From assembly GCA_964036045.1 (NCBI GenBank), contig OZ038383.1, positions 95,475,568 to 95,539,567 on the forward strand: a DNA stretch of 64,000 bases, in the 5' to 3' direction. The notes beneath the pieces are model-generated. The model had not been told where the DNA came from, ran no database searches, and saw only the letters and a list, made by a program, of their open reading frames with translations. Within the stretch, counting starts at the first letter, position 1. The number at the start of each line of letters is the position of its first letter. This DNA comes from Eutreptiella sp. 'Long Island Sound 2002' (Eukaryota; Euglenozoa; Euglenophyceae; Eutreptiales; Eutreptiaceae). A program made the translations under genes and the position numbers. This document shows, piece after piece, positions 31,452 to 43,817 of this stretch.

Positions 31452-34400
31452 TGTGCGGTGTCCTGGGCCACTTGGCTCCTGTTCACGGGTGTGCCCGCTT
31501 GGTGCGTTGCTTTGCTTGTGAGGTGTCCTGGGCCACTTGGCTCCTGTTCACCGGTGTGCGCGCTGGGTGTGTTGTTTTGCTTGTGCGGTGTCCTGGGCCA
31601 CTTGGCTCCTGTTCACTGGTGTGCCCACTCGGTGTGTTGTTTTGCTTGTGTGGTGTCCTTGGCCACTTGGCTCCTGCTCACCAGTGTGCCCGCTTGGTGC
31701 GTTGCTTTGCTTGTGAGGTGTCCTGGGCCACTTGGCTCCTGCTCACCGGTGTGCCCGCTCGGTGTGTTGTTTTGTATGTGCGGTGTCCTGGGCCACTTGG
31801 CTCCTGTTCACTGGTGTGCCGTCTCGGTGTGTTGTTTTGCTTGTGTGGTGTCCTGGGCCACTTGGCTCCTGTTCACCAGTGTGCCCGCTTGGTGCGTTGC
31901 TTTGCTTGTGAGGTGTACTGGGCCACTTGGCTCCTGTTCACCGGTGTGCCCGCTCGGTGTGGTGCCTGTGTGGGCGGTGTCCTGGGCCACTCGGGTCCTG
32001 TTCACCCTTGTGCCCGCTCGGTGTGTTGTTTTGCTTGTGCGGTGTTCTGGGCCACTTGGCTCCTGTTCACCAGTGTGCCTGCTTGGTGCGTATCTTTGCT
32101 TGTGACGTGTCCTGGGCCACTTGGCTTCTGTTCACCGGTGTGCCCGCTCGGTGTGTTGTTTTGCTTGTGCGGTGTCCTGGGCCACTTGGCTCATGTTCAC
32201 CGGTGGGCCCGCTCAGTGTGGTGCCTGTGTGTGCGGTGTCCTGGGCCACTCGGCTCCTGTTCACCGGTGTGCCCGCTCGGTGTGTTGTTTTGCTTGTTCG
32301 GTGTCCTGGGCCACTTTGCTCCTGTTCACCGGTGTGCCCGCTCGGTGTGGTGCCTGTGTGTGCGGTGTCCTTGGCCACTTGGCTCCTGTTCACCGGTGTG
32401 CCCGCTTGGTGCGTTGTTTTGCTTGTGCGGTGTCCTGGGCCACTTGGCTTCTGTTCACCTGTGTGCCCGCTCGGTGTGGTGTGTTGCGTGTGTGGTGTCC
32501 TGGGCCACTTGGCTCCTGTTCACCTGTGTGCCCGCTCGGTGTGGTGTGTTGCGTGTGCGGTGTCCTGGGCGACTTGGCTCCTGTTCACCTGTGTGCCTGC
32601 TCGGTGTGCTGTGTTGCGTTTGCGGTGTCCTGGGCCACTTGGCTCCTGGTCACCGGTGTGCCCGCTCGGTGCCTTGCTTTGCGTGTGCTGTGTCCTTGGC
32701 CACTTGGATCCTGTACACCGGTGTGCCCGCTCGGTGCGTTGCTTTACGTGTGCGGTGTCCTGGGCCACTTGGCTCCTTCTCACCGGTGTGCCCGCTCGGT
32801 GTGGTGCCTGTGTGTGCGGTGTCCTGGGCCACTTGGCTCCTGTTCACCGGTGTGCCCGCTTGGTGCGTTGTTTTGCTTGTGCGGTGTCTGGGCTACTTGG
32901 CTCCTGTTCACCGGTGTGCCCGCCTGGCGTGTTGTGTTGCGTGTGCGGTGTCCTGGGCCACTTGGCTCCTGTTCACCAGTGTGCCCGCTCGGTGTGGTGT
33001 GTTGCATGTGCGGTGTCCTGGGCCACTTGGCTTCTATTCACCGGTGTGCCCGCTCGGTGTGCTGTGTTGCGTTTGCGGTGTCCTGGGCCACTTGGCTCCT
33101 GTTCACCGGTGTGCCCACTTGGTGCGTTGCTTTGCGTGTGCGGTGTCCTTGGCCACTTGGATCCTGTTCACCGGTGCGCCCGCTCGGTGTGTTACCTGTG
33201 TGTGCGGTGTCCAGGGCCACTTAGCTCCTGTTCAACGGTGTGCCCGCTCGGTGTGTTCTTTTGCTTGTGCGGTGTCCTGGGCCACTTGGCTCCTGTTCAC
33301 CTGTGTGCCCGCCCGGTGTGGTGTGTTGCGTGTGCGGTGTCCTGGGCGACTTGGCTCCTGTTCACCTGTGTGCCTGCTCGGTGTGCTGTGTTGCGTTTGC
33401 GGTGTCCTGGGCCACTTGGCTCCTGTTCACCGGTGTGCCCGCTCGGTGCCTTGCTTTGCGTGTGCTGTGTCCTTGGCCACTTGGATCCTGTACACCGGTG
33501 TGCCCGCTCGGTGCGTTGCTTTACGTGTGCGGTGTCCTGGGCCACTTGGCTCCTTTTCACCGGTGTGCCCGCTCGGTGTGGTGCCTGTGTGTGCGGTGTC
33601 CTGGGCCACTTGGCTCCTGTTCACCGGTGTGCCCGCTTGGTGCGTTGTTTTGCTTGTGCGGTGTCTGGGCTACTTGGCTCCTGTTCACCGGTGTGCCCGC
33701 TTGGCGTGTTGTGTTGCGTGTGCGGTGTCCTGGGCCACTTGGCTCCTGTTCACCAGTGTGCCCGCTCGGTGTGGTGTGTTGCATGTGCGGTGTGTTGGGC
33801 CACTTGGTTTCTATTCACCGGTGTGCCCGCTCGGTGTGCTGTGTTGCGTTTGCGGTGTCCTGGGCCACTTGGCTCCTGTTCACCGGTGTGCCCACTTGGT
33901 GCGTTGCTTTGCGTGTGCGGTGTCCTGGGCCACTTGGATCCTGTTGACCGGTGCGCCCGCTCGGTGTGTTACCTGTGTGTGCGGTGTCCAGGGCCACTTA
34001 GCTCCTGTTCAACGGTGTGCCCGCTCGGTGTGTTCTTTTGCTTGTGCGGTGTCCTGGGCCACTTGGCTCCTGTTCACCGGTGTGCCCGCTCGGTGTGGTG
34101 TGTTGCGTATGCGGTGTCCTGGGCGACTTGGCTCCTGTTCACCTGTGTGCCCGCTCGGTGTGCTGTGTTGCGTTTGCGGTGTCCTGGGCCACTTGGCTCC
34201 TGTTCACCGGTGTGCCCGCTCGGTGCGTTGCTTTGCGTGTGCTGTGTCCTGGGCCACTTGGATCCTTTACACCGGTGTGCCCGCTCGGTGCGTTGCTTTA
34301 CGTGTGCGGTGTCCTGGGCCACTTGGCTCCTTTTCACCAATGTGCCCGCTCGGTGTGGTGCCTGTGTGTGCGGTGTCCTGGGCCACTTGGCTCCTGTTCA

Positions 34401-36500
34401 CCGGTGTGCCCGCTTGGTGCGTTGTTTTGCTTGTGCGGTGTCCTGGGCCACTTGGCTCCTGTTCACCAGTGTGCCCGCTCGGTGTGGTGTGTTGCGTGTG
34501 CGGTGTCCTGGGCCACTTGGCTTCTGTTCACCGGTGTGCCCGCTCGGTGTGCTGTGTTGCGTTTGCGGTGTCCTGGGCCACTTGGCTCCTGTTCACCGAT
34601 GTGCCCACTTGGTGCGTTGCTTTGCGTGTGCGGTGTCCTGGGTCACTTGGATCCTGTTCACCGGCGCGCCCGCTCGGTGTGTTACCTGTGTGTGCGGTGT
34701 CCAGGGCCACTTAGCTCCTGTTCAACGGTGTGCCCGCTCGGTGCCTTCTTTTGCTTGTGCGGTGTCCTGGGCCACTCGGCTCCTGTTCACCGGTGTGCCC
34801 GCTCGGTGCGTTGCTGTGCGTTTGCGGTGTCCTGGGCCACTTGGCTCCTGTTCACTGGTTTGCCCGCGTGGTTTTTTGTGTTGCGTGTGCGGTGTCCTGG
34901 GCCACTTGAGTCCTGCTCACCGGTGTGCCCACTTGGTGCGTTGCTTTGCGTGTGCGGTGTCCTGGGCCACTTGGGTCCTGTTCACCGGTGTGCCCGCTTG
35001 GTTTGTTGCCTGTGTGTGCAGTGTCCTGGGCCACTTGGCTCCTGTTCACCAGTGTGCCCGCTCGGTGCGTTGCTTTGCGTGTGCGGTGTCCTGGGCCACT
35101 TGGCTCCTGTTCACCGGTGTGCCTGCGTGGTTTGTTGTGATGCGTGTGCGGTGTCCTGGGCCACTTGGCTCCTGTTCACCGGTGTGCCTGCTCCGTGTGT
35201 TGATTTGCTTGCGCGGTGTCCATGGCCACTTGGCTCCTGTTCACCGGTGTGCCCGCTCGGTGTGTTGTTTTGCTTGTGCGGTGTCCTGGGCCACTTCGCT
35301 CCTGTTCACCGGTGTGCCCTTGGTGCGTTGTTTTGCTTGTGCGGTGTCCTGGGCGACTTGGCTCCTGTTCACCGGTGTGCCCGCTCGGTGTGTTGTTTTG
35401 CGTGTGCAGTGTCCTGGACCACTTGGCTCCTGTTCACCGGTGTGCCCGCTCGGTGCGTTGCGTTGCGTGTGCGTTGTGTCCTGGGCCCCTTGGCTCTTGT
35501 TCACCGGTGTGCTCGCCCGATGTGCTGTGCGGTGTCCTGGGCCACTTGGCTCCTGTTCACCGGTGTGCCCGCTCGGTGCGTTGCTGTGCGCGTGCGGTGT
35601 CCTGGGCCACTTGGCTCCTGTTCACTGGTTTGCCCGTGTGGTTTTTTGTGTTGCGTGTGCGGTGTCCTGGGCCACTTGAGTCCTGTTCGCCGGTGTGCCC
35701 GCTCGGTGTGTTGCTTTGTGTGTGCGGTGTTCTGGGCCACTTGGGTCCTGTTCACCGGTGTGCCTGCTCGGTTTGTTGCCTGTGTGTGCGGTGTCCTGGG
35801 CGACTTGGCTCCCGTTCACCAGTGTGCCCGCTCGGTGCGTTGCTTTGCGTGTGCGGTGTCCTGGGCCACTTGGCTCCTGTTCACCGGTGTGCCCGCGTGG
35901 TTTGTTGTGTTGCGTGTGCGGTGTCCTGGGCCACTTGGCTCCTGTTCACCGGTGTGCCTGCTCGGTGTGTTGTTTTGCTTGTGCGGTTTCCATGGCCACT
36001 TGGCTCCTGTTCACCGGTGTGCCCGCTCGGTGTGTTGTTTTGCTTGTGCGGTGTCCTGGGCCACTTGGCTCCTGTTCACCGGTGTGCCCGCTTGCTGCGT
36101 TGTTTTGCTTGTGCGGTGTCCTGGGCGACTTGGCTCCTGTTCACCGGTGTGCCCGCTCGGTGTGTTGTTTTGCTTGTGCGGTGTCCTGGGCCACTTGGCT
36201 CCTGTTCACCGGTGTGCCCGCTTGCTGCGTTGTTTTGCTTGTGCGGTGTCCTGGGCGACTTGGCTCCTGTTCACCGGTGTGCGCGCTCGGTGTGTTGTTT
36301 TGCGTGTGCCGTGTCCTGGGCCACTTGGCTCCTGTTCACCGGTGTGCCCGCTCGGTGCGTTGCGTTGCGTGTGCGTTGTGTCCTGGGCCCCTTTGCTCTT
36401 GTTCACCGGTGCGCTCGCCCGGTGTGCTGTGCGGTGTCCTCGGCCACTTCGCTCCTGTTCACCGGTGTGCTCGCTCGTTGTGTTGTGCTGTGGGTTGCGT
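31452..36500. repeat. 65-bp minisatellite, about 77 units
   Basis: The unit is built around TCCTGGGCCACTTGGCTCCT, GTTCACCGGTGTGCCCGCT and a variable end (GTGTGTTGTTTTGCTTGTGCGG, GTGCGTTGCTTTGCGTGTGC or GTGTGGTGCCTGTGTGTGC). Exact 65-bp spacing is seen at 31,461, 31,526 and 31,591. The unit lacks stop triplets in all three forward frames and 65 is not a multiple of three, so each frame cycles through a 65-residue, Cys-rich repeat and stays open for kilobases. Overlapping long frames (31,127-34,714, 31,927-35,679, 34,017-36,557) and His/Thr-rich reverse frames are therefore explained by the repeat, not by coding selection. A few units are shorter (near 32,882 and 35,320). Confidence 0.9.
32463..34737. 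repeat. Higher-order repeat of about 777 bp within the minisatellite
   Basis: The order of variant 65-bp units repeats with a 777-bp period. The shortened unit GGTGTCTGGGCTACTTGG recurs at 32,884 and 33,661, and the diagnostic motif CAGGGCCACTTAGCTCCTGTTCAACGG recurs near 33,210, 33,987 and 34,707. Twelve units less three bases equals 777. The third period is shorter (about 720 bp). A similar block of about 770 bp is suggested at 34,850-36,000. Confidence 0.8.
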
Positions 36501-36534
36501 GTGCGGGGCGTCGCTGCGGGGCGCTCACTCGTCC

Positions 36535-36730
36535 ATCCGGACGGTGGCTATTTGTAGCCGGCAGGGGCTGGGTACCCTCTGGGCGCGCACTCGTCCGTCT
36601 GGACGGCGGCCGTTCGTAGCCGGCAGGGACTGGGTGTCCTTCGGGCGCACAGGCGTCCACCCGGACGGCGGCTGTTTCGTGGCCGGCAGGGGCTGGGTTT
36701 GCTGCGCGTCTGTCCGGACGGCGGCTGGTG
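36535..36730. repeat. Short tandem repeat, about 54-63-bp unit
   Basis: The motif TCCGGACGG(C/T)GGC followed by GTAGCCGGCAGGG(G/A)CTGGGT occurs at about 36,535, 36,598, 36,660 and 36,714, immediately downstream of the minisatellite. Confidence 0.75.
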
Positions 36731-37499
36731 TTGCTTGGCACCTGTCCTCGTGCCGTGGTTGGTTGCGTGTTCTGCGCGCTCTCCGGATTTGCGGCACCCG
36801 GCGGGCATCGCTGCTTGGCATCTGTCCGTGTGCCTTGGTTTTGGCTGGCAGCGTGCCTCTCTGGCGTGCCTCGTGGCCCCGTGTGGTGCGCCGCGCCACG
36901 TCCGGTCCGGTCGCTCTTTGTGCTCCGGTCGGCTTTCCGGACGCCGTGGTGCCTTTCCCGACCCCGGGGGCTTGCGCCAACGGCTTTAGTTGGTGGCTGC
37001 GCGGGGCACGCGGAGGCCTGCCGAGAACCGGGCTCATTGTGCCTGCCGCTGGCCCCCGCCGAGGCAGGGGCACTGGGCTCCTCCGCGTCGTACCCCTTCG
37101 GGGCCCCGCGATGGGGTTGTCCCTGGCGGGTCCTGCCGGCGTTGGTCTTGGGCTGCGTGCGCTTCGGTGGTTGGCGTGTGTGGACCCGGTTACTGACGCG
37201 TCCGGTTTCCCGTACAGTCTGTCGTTCGACGGGGGACTGGGCCGGTGCACCGGGGCTGTTTCGTGTGGATGCCGACACCTCCCCTTGCGGGTCGGAGGAC
37301 GCCACGACCGGGTCCCGTGCCTGTGTGCGTGTGCTCATCTGTCCTGGCCGGGTCGGGCGGGCCGGCCTCCCGGGCGCGTTCTGGTGCGCCTCACCTTTTC
37401 TTTTGGCCACTTTGTCCTTCTGCTTTGCTTGGCCCCCTCCAGGCTGGGGTTGCCCCTTTCCTGGTCCTTTGTTTGCCCTCCCCCCCCCCTTTGGCGCCC
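36731..37499. other. G/C-rich DNA without a supported gene
   Basis: Forward and reverse frames are open but look compositional. A short motif (CTTGGCA(C/T)CTGTCC...GTGCC) is repeated at about 36,735 and 36,815. I see nothing else. Confidence 0.4.
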
Positions 37500-38470
37500 C
37501 CTTTTAATTTTCTGCGTTGTTGTTTTCCGCGCGCCTGCTTTGTCTCTTGCTTTCCCTGGTTTCCGGCCCCGGGTGCCCTGGGCCTTGGCGCTGTGAATTG
37601 TTTGATTCGTTGGCCTCGCGCTTGTCTGCTCTCTGTGTGCTCTCCCCTCTTTGGTGTTGCCCGCCTGGCCGTAGGCTGTTCTCTGGTGGTTGCCCCCCCC
37701 CCCCCATTTTTGTGTCTCGCGGTTTTTGTTGCCGCCGCTCGCTGCCTTGCTTTTTTTTTTCTTTTTTCCTCTTGTCTGCGCCCCCGTTGTCTCTTGGTTT
37801 CTCTGGTTTCCGGCCCCAGGTGCCCTGGGCCTTGGCGCTGTGCTTTGTGTTTTTTTTCCCTCCCGCCTCTCGCCTCTCTGTGCGCTCTCGCCTGTTTTGT
37901 GTCTCCCGCTTGGCCGTTGGCTGCTCCCTGGTGGTTGCTGTCCTCCCCCCCCCCTCCCCTTTTCTGTCTCGCGGTTTTCGTCGCTGCCGCTCGGTGGCTT
38001 TGTGTTTTTTCTTCTCTCCTCTTCCTGTGTGCGCCTTTGTTGTCTTTGGCTTTCTCTGGTTTCCGGCCCCAGGTGCCCTGGGCCTTTGCGCTGCGTTTTG
38101 TTTGTTTTGTGGGCCTCCCGCTGCCCGGCTCTGCGTGCGCACTCGCCTCGTTTGTGTACCCCGCCTGCCTGTTTGCTGCTCCCTGGTGGTTGCCCCCCCC
38201 CCCTTTTGTGTCTCGCGCTTTTCGTCGTGCCGCTCGGTGCTCCGTAAGTTTTTTTTTTCCTTGCGTTGTGCGCCCCCGTTGTCTCTGGGTTTCTCTGGTT
38301 TCCGGCCCCGGGTGCCCTGGGCCTCGGCGCTGTGCGTTGTTTGCTTTGTTGGCCTCCCGCTTCTCGGCTCTCTGTGCGCTCTCGCGTCTTTCGTGCTTCC
38401 CGCCTGGCCGTTGGTTGCTCCCTGGTGGTTGCTGCCCCCCCCCCCCCCTTTGTGTCTCGCGGTTTTCGTT
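37500..38470. repeat. Tandem repeat, four units of about 240-253 bp
   Basis: The core TTTCCGGCCCC(A/G)GGTGCCCTGGGCCT occurs with TTCCGG at 37,561, 37,808, 38,061 and 38,300. Each unit also holds TTGGTTGCTCCCTGGTGGTTGC-type sequence, a run of C's, and a TGTCTCGCG(G/C)TTTTCGT block. Long Cys/Leu/Pro frames and Lys/Gln/Gly reverse frames here follow from the repeat. Confidence 0.85.
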
Positions 38471-39285
38471 GCTGCCGCACGGTGCTGTGTGCCGTGTGCT
38501 GTGCTGTGCTGTGTGTCCCTGGGTGCGGTGCTGCGCCGCGCTGCTGCGCGTTGTGCCGCCCGGTGTCGTGCTCTTGTGTGCTGTGTTGTTTTGTTGCGCT
38601 CGTTTGGTGTCGCTGTTTGTTGTGCCCTGCCCTCTGGCGCTGGCCGTTGCCCCGGGGCCCTGTGCTCTGCGGCGCTGTTTTTTGCGATGTTCCCCCGCGC
38701 TGTGTGCTCTGTGCTGTGTGTGTCTTGTCGTGGCGTGGTGGTGCGCGCTGTTGTTCGCCGCTCTGCTTTGTCCTGTGTGTGTCCTGGGGTGCTGTTGCTG
38801 TGCGTTCCCTGTCCTTTCCGCTCTGTGCGGTGCTGTGATTCGCTGTGCTGGCGCGCTTGCATTGTGCTGTTTGTGTGGTGCGTGCTGTTGCTGACGCCTG
38901 GTGCAGTGGTGCGCTGCTGTGTGCTGTGCTGTTTCCTTTCGTGTGCTGTGGTGCGATGCTGGGTCTGGTGGCCCGTGGTTGTCTGCTGGTGGCGTGTTTC
39001 GGTGTGGGTGTCCCTGTCTGGCCACGTGGTCTTCTTCCCTGTGGTTGGTGTGGTTTGCTGCGGTGCCCTGCTTCCCTGTGTCGTGTTCTGTGGTGCTGTG
39101 CTGTCGCGTGGTGCTGTGCTGTTGTGCTCTGCTGTCACGTTGCGGTGCTGTTGGTGCTTGCTTTGCCCTCCTGTGGCCTGTCGTGCTGTGCTGTGTTGTG
39201 CTGTTGGTTGGCTGTGCTGTTTTTTTGCCCGGTGGTGGCGTTTGTGTGCTGTGGTGCCCTTTCCCTCCCTGCCGGCACGCACAAA
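38471..39285. repeat. G/T/C low-complexity tract
   Basis: Runs of GCTGTG and GTGCTGTGCTG dominate. I regard no frame as credible. Confidence 0.7.
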
Positions 39286-39876
39286 AAACATCAATTATCA
39301 CCCTGTGTTACCCCGCGTCCGTCTCTGTGTCGGTTGTTCACGTCGTTGAAGATTCTCGTCCCTTTGTTCGTCGCTGTCGTCTTGTTTGTCATCGCCTGAG
39401 TTGATGGCGTCGTTCTTGCTTGAGTTCGTCTTCACTTGGTTCGCGTGCAGCGAGACGGAGGGCAAAAACGACGATGCTGGGTTGGAGAAGGGAAGGGGAG
39501 TTACATGGAGAAGAAAACAAAGCGAGAGGGCGTGAGTTCAGGGGCGTAGCCTCTTGGACAAATATTTTTCGGTTTTTACGCGTTGCTCGCGGAGCGTTTT
39601 TCTTTACGTATACGGCGTGTTAGCGGGCGTTGGGGTCGGCGTTCTACTCGTACGTTAGTTACGGTGCTTACGGCGTTAACTATGCACCTGGTAGAGGCCG
39701 AAAGGCTTTTCGTCGTGTTTTAACGCGTTTTGCACCGGGCTTTTTCGCCTAGCCGTTTTTTATGCGAATTAGCTTTATTTTCAGCTATTCAGAAAATGTT
39801 TTCGTCGTGTTTTACTTATCGTTTTATTTCGTTCTCAATTCTGGCGCCAGCGCGCGCGACCCAGGCGATGGTGCGA
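39286..39876. other. DNA between the low-complexity tract and gag copy 2b
   Basis: A short imperfect repeat containing TTTTCGTCGTGTTTTA occurs near 39,707 and 39,797. Gag homology begins abruptly at about 39,877 (ACGTGCACCCTAG), with no LTR or gag N-terminus in front. The copy is therefore 5'-truncated or fused to unrelated DNA here. Confidence 0.5.
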
Positions 39877-42800
39877 ACGTGCACCCTAGAACAAGGAACA
39901 CTTGCTACGGAGATTGAAAGATTCAAAAAGGTTGTGAAAAGCCGTGTTGAACATCGATACAAACAAGTGGTTATTCGGGTTGAGCGATTGGAGAATCATG
40001 CTACGAACTCTTCTCAAACTCATCCACCTCATGAGTCCCAACAACACTCCGACGGAATCCGTTATTTAGAGCAAAATGCGGTTGATTCGGAGAGCCTTAA
40101 GGACGTTTTGGTGCTCGTGGAACAACGAATGGAACAAGTGGAGGCCAATCTTGACATGACGTTGAAGGGTGCGGCAAGTGCAAGCAAGGTAGACGAGACG
40201 GTGACGACTATTCAGGAGCGCTTTTCGAACTTTGCTACGCGTGGTGATATTCAATTGATGAATGTTCAAATTGAAGAAATGCAAAATATTTTCTTTACAA
40301 ATGGCGAAAAACACCATGCACACAATAGAGAGCCCTTTGGCATGCCATTCTTATGCATTTGATTCGTTTTGTTCCCATTATATATCGCATGCATCCGTGC
40401 CCGGTGGCTCCATTATGAATTTTTTACATTTGATAAGGGAGCATGTGGACATTGGTGATAATCATGTTAGGGATTTGTTGACAAATGTATTCGGTTTGCA
40501 ATTGAAGCAATTACAAGATCGTCTTGAACAAGTCAACGAAAGGGTTGATGCTTTGCAGGTTCTTTGTGAATCTAAGTTGCGTGAGCTACAATCTTCTTTC
40601 GAGATTCATTTGGAACAACGTTTGCAAGCCGCTTTCGACACCACAAATACGCGCGTTGAGTCCTTAGTGCAAACAGGCATTGGTGAGCATCTCAAGGCTC
40701 TAAACGCACGCATCGATGAATCAATTCGGAACGATCCATCTCAATTTCGTTCTTTTCATTCTCATTTAGATGAACGAATTGGAAAAACGTTGTCACAATC
40801 TGAGGACACCATCACTAAGCGAAGCGTTGAAATCGAGAAACGTCTCAATTGTACAACTAATTTGAGGTGTGACTCTTTTCCCCGCCAAATAGGTGATGAT
40901 GTGAGACCAACCGGCCTCGATGAACACACATTGACTCGTATTCAACGATTGCATGACACGTGTTCTGGTTTGCATGAACTAATGGGACCTCTTGAGCGGC
41001 GAGTTTCTAAGGTTGAACAATTTGCAGTCGCTCACAAACAGTCCCTTTCGGAGGTTTTGATTGATTCCATGAGTGCACAATTGAGTAGCGCTAGCGGAGA
41101 CATGAAACGTGGATTACAAGCGCTTACCATGCGTATAACGCTCTCGGAAGAGCGTGAATCTCCTCTTTCGACTCAAGTTGAGATGGTTAAAGGTGCTTGG
41201 GGTAAACTAGAGCATGAACACACAACTACAAATGCCCAGTTATGCAATCATATACCATTCACTTCTCAACGGATTGCCAAAGTGAGTGCTCGGGTGGCGA
41301 GTGATCCGCCATCACCATCGCGACCCCATTCTCCATCCCAAATTCACTCACAGCCCATTGGTACCGCCATTCGTGATGAACTCTTGCAGTTGCATTCGGT
41401 TGCCGAGTCCAAAATGCTTGTTTTTTTTCAGCGGGTTGAGCACTTCCATTCGGAAGTGGACACTTCATTAAATACCGTTCGTACTCGTGTTTCCGGTTTG
41501 GAGTTGAAAGTCAATGCTTTAGGTAACATGCAAGGCCTTTTGCCTCAAGACGTTGATTCTGAATTGCAAGCCTTAGAAGCACGCGTAGGGACTACATTTG
41601 ATGGTGTACAAACCGCGTTCCAAGGGAGTTTCCGGTTATTGCGCACGGACGTTGACACAATACATCAACGTATTGCGGGTTCAAATAGCATTGGCCGTGC
41701 CTCTTTACAGGCTGGACAAGCTACTTCCTCAACCCAAGAAGTTTCGAGTTCACGAGCGCATTCGACAAGTCGCATGTACGATAGGGATAGAGGTGCACAG
41801 CAGTCTTCTCATTCAGCATTAGCATCAACTGCGGTGGCGCTGATTACGGCTCCACCTTCATCAAATGGTACCAATCCACGTGAGTCCGTTGGGCTTGGTT
41901 GTGATTTGGAATTCCCCTCTTCTCCTACTCCCGCCATGTCTGCACATTCACCTTTGTTACTTTGCTTGTATGATCCCGAAGGATACTTGAAGCCTTTTCG
42001 GGGTCTTGACCCGCCTGCGTTTTTTGATGCCACTATTCTTTTACCGTCTGCAATCACACCCGGTTTCACATTCCATGAGGTGCGTGAATGGACTGATGAT
42101 ATCTAGTTCACCCCCCCGCCGCCTGGCCTAGAGTTTAGGGGTAAAGGTATTTTTTGTTCGAATACTGACGGTTGGATAGACCCAGATTTTTTAAGTAGCT
42201 TGCGCCGTCAATTTGCAATTCCCATTTGGGACAGGAAAAAAAAGCTTTACGTTGATTGGGAGTTGCTCTACATCGATTGGTATGAAAATACTGGTCGATG
42301 GTTCGAGATTGGGTATCAACTGAAGTTGTTGGTGGCTACACAGCCTGAGGACAGGCGAGTTGAATTGATTACCCAGATTAGACAAGAACATTGGCGTATT
42401 GGTAAAGTGTTTCAGCTTATCCGGTTGTACGGTAGGCCTCACCTGAATCCTTCCGTTCCTGGAAATGGTTTTAAAGCATTGGCGCTACCTGGGTCATTGC
42501 AGGGACAAGTGGGTCCTGAAGAGTGGTATATTTTGTTTGTTCGATTTTTGAAGCACGGGCGCAGAACAGCAGCATATGGAGGTACATCCATGTGGGAAGC
42601 ACATTCAGTGCTCATAGGTGCAATTATTGCATACACTTCCAAAATGCGCCCAGAAGAGCCGTGGTCTCAGATCAAGAATGATTTGTTACAAATTCAGGCT
42701 GCCAGGGGCAACAAAAAATTTACGTACATTGAGTTGTTCATGTCTGCAATGCCCCGTTTGTTGGCGGTTCGTGATGCAGAGTGGGTTGAGCAGGGTGTCA

Positions 42801-43534
42801 TTGATGGTATGCATGCTCAGCCCACTGCTGTCAGTGCGGTTAGTAATGTGCCCAACAGGCCTGAGAACCGCAATGACTATGGTTCGCGACGTCGTCGTCA
42901 TGAACGGCGTACAGGCAGGAGTGGTGAACCACGATATACCAGTGGTCGTGATCGAGGATATAACAGTGATCGTGACCGGGGACATCGGAGCGGTCGTAGT
43001 GATAGTGAATCACGTAACGAAAAAGGATATCGTAGTGGTCACAGTGGGTACCGTAGTGGTCGACATAGTGGTGGATATCGTAGCGGTCGCTGTAGCAGTG
43101 AGGGTCGTGATAAGTCACACCGCAGGCCATACAAAGACAGGAGAGAGTACAGTAAAGGTCTTGGTAGCGATAAGGAGAGTGGATCAGGGACGGATCGAAA
43201 TGACCGTCGATCCTTCCGCGAACACAGGTCCGATGGAAAAAGAACAGACCATAAACGCAGGTCCAGTGGGAATGGAACGGACCGTGGTTCAGCGTACACG
43301 AGAAACAGGGATCGCGATGGAAAGCGGTCATCCGATAATGAGCGTGAGCGTGACCGCCATTACTGCAAGACCACGGCTGATGCCAAGGGTCCTGGTGCTG
43401 CAGCTGTCTGTTTTCGCTGTGGGGGTTGGGGGCATATGGCGGCTCAATGTTCGACGCCAAGCTGGTACGCGCGTGAGAATGCCCGAGCGCGTAGTGTTCA
43501 GGATGAGAGTTCCAGTGCCATCAGTAAAACCTGA
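39877..43534 (+). pseudogene. Gag of element 2 (coiled coil, Gag core, RS/RG-rich linker, CCHC zinc knuckle)
   Basis: The first part (39,877-40,290) continues in another frame after an eight-base deletion near 40,293, as judged against copy 2a. From 40,262 one frame runs to 43,534, broken only by TAG at 42,104-42,106. The region before the TAG is a long coiled coil with repeated charged heptads and a Ser-rich end. After it comes a Gag-like core rich in Trp and Leu (YVDWELLYIDWYENTGRW), then a highly basic Arg/Ser/Asp/Gly linker (about 42,870-43,360) and a canonical zinc knuckle, CFRCGGWGHMAAQC, starting at 43,409. Its role would be particle assembly and RNA binding. At about 1,200 codons it is large for Ty3-type Gag. 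The TAG could be decay or a suppressible stop. Confidence 0.7.
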
Positions 43535-43817
43535 CCCCAGACAGTACTATCTGAGGACTCTCAGCCCAAGCAATCTGTACCTTAGGGTATAGGCAGGCAG
43601 CCATACGCCCGGGGTGCCAGGCCAGACAAACATGTTCGGTTGCTGCAGTTACCTCCCCTTTTCTATTCTCAGAACCAGGGAGTTGAGATCGGGTTACTGG
43701 ACTTTGAGGCAATGCCCCCTGTTACTCGATCCCCTATTAAACCCCCCAATTAAATATCATTCGGGCAAGAGTGAACTTTTATTTCATGTTTGAATTTCCT
43801 TCTAGGATCATTTACTT
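43535..43817. other. Gag-pol junction of element 2
   Basis: No frame is continuously open. Scattered stretches (LLDFEAMPPVTRSPIKPPN) look like the decayed start of Pol upstream of the protease. A frameshift somewhere in this gap probably once linked Gag and Pol. Confidence 0.4.

Noticed and set aside
31127-36557. Three overlapping forward frames of 846-1,250 codons encoding Cys-rich 65-residue repeats
   Set aside because: The frames exist in all three phases of the same minisatellite, a direct consequence of a stop-free 65-bp unit. No domain, start context or codon bias singles one out.
37391-39301. Long reverse-strand Lys/Gln/Gly/Thr-rich frames and forward Cys/Leu/Pro-rich frames
   Set aside because: They coincide with tandem repeats and G/T low-complexity DNA, and several phases are open at once.
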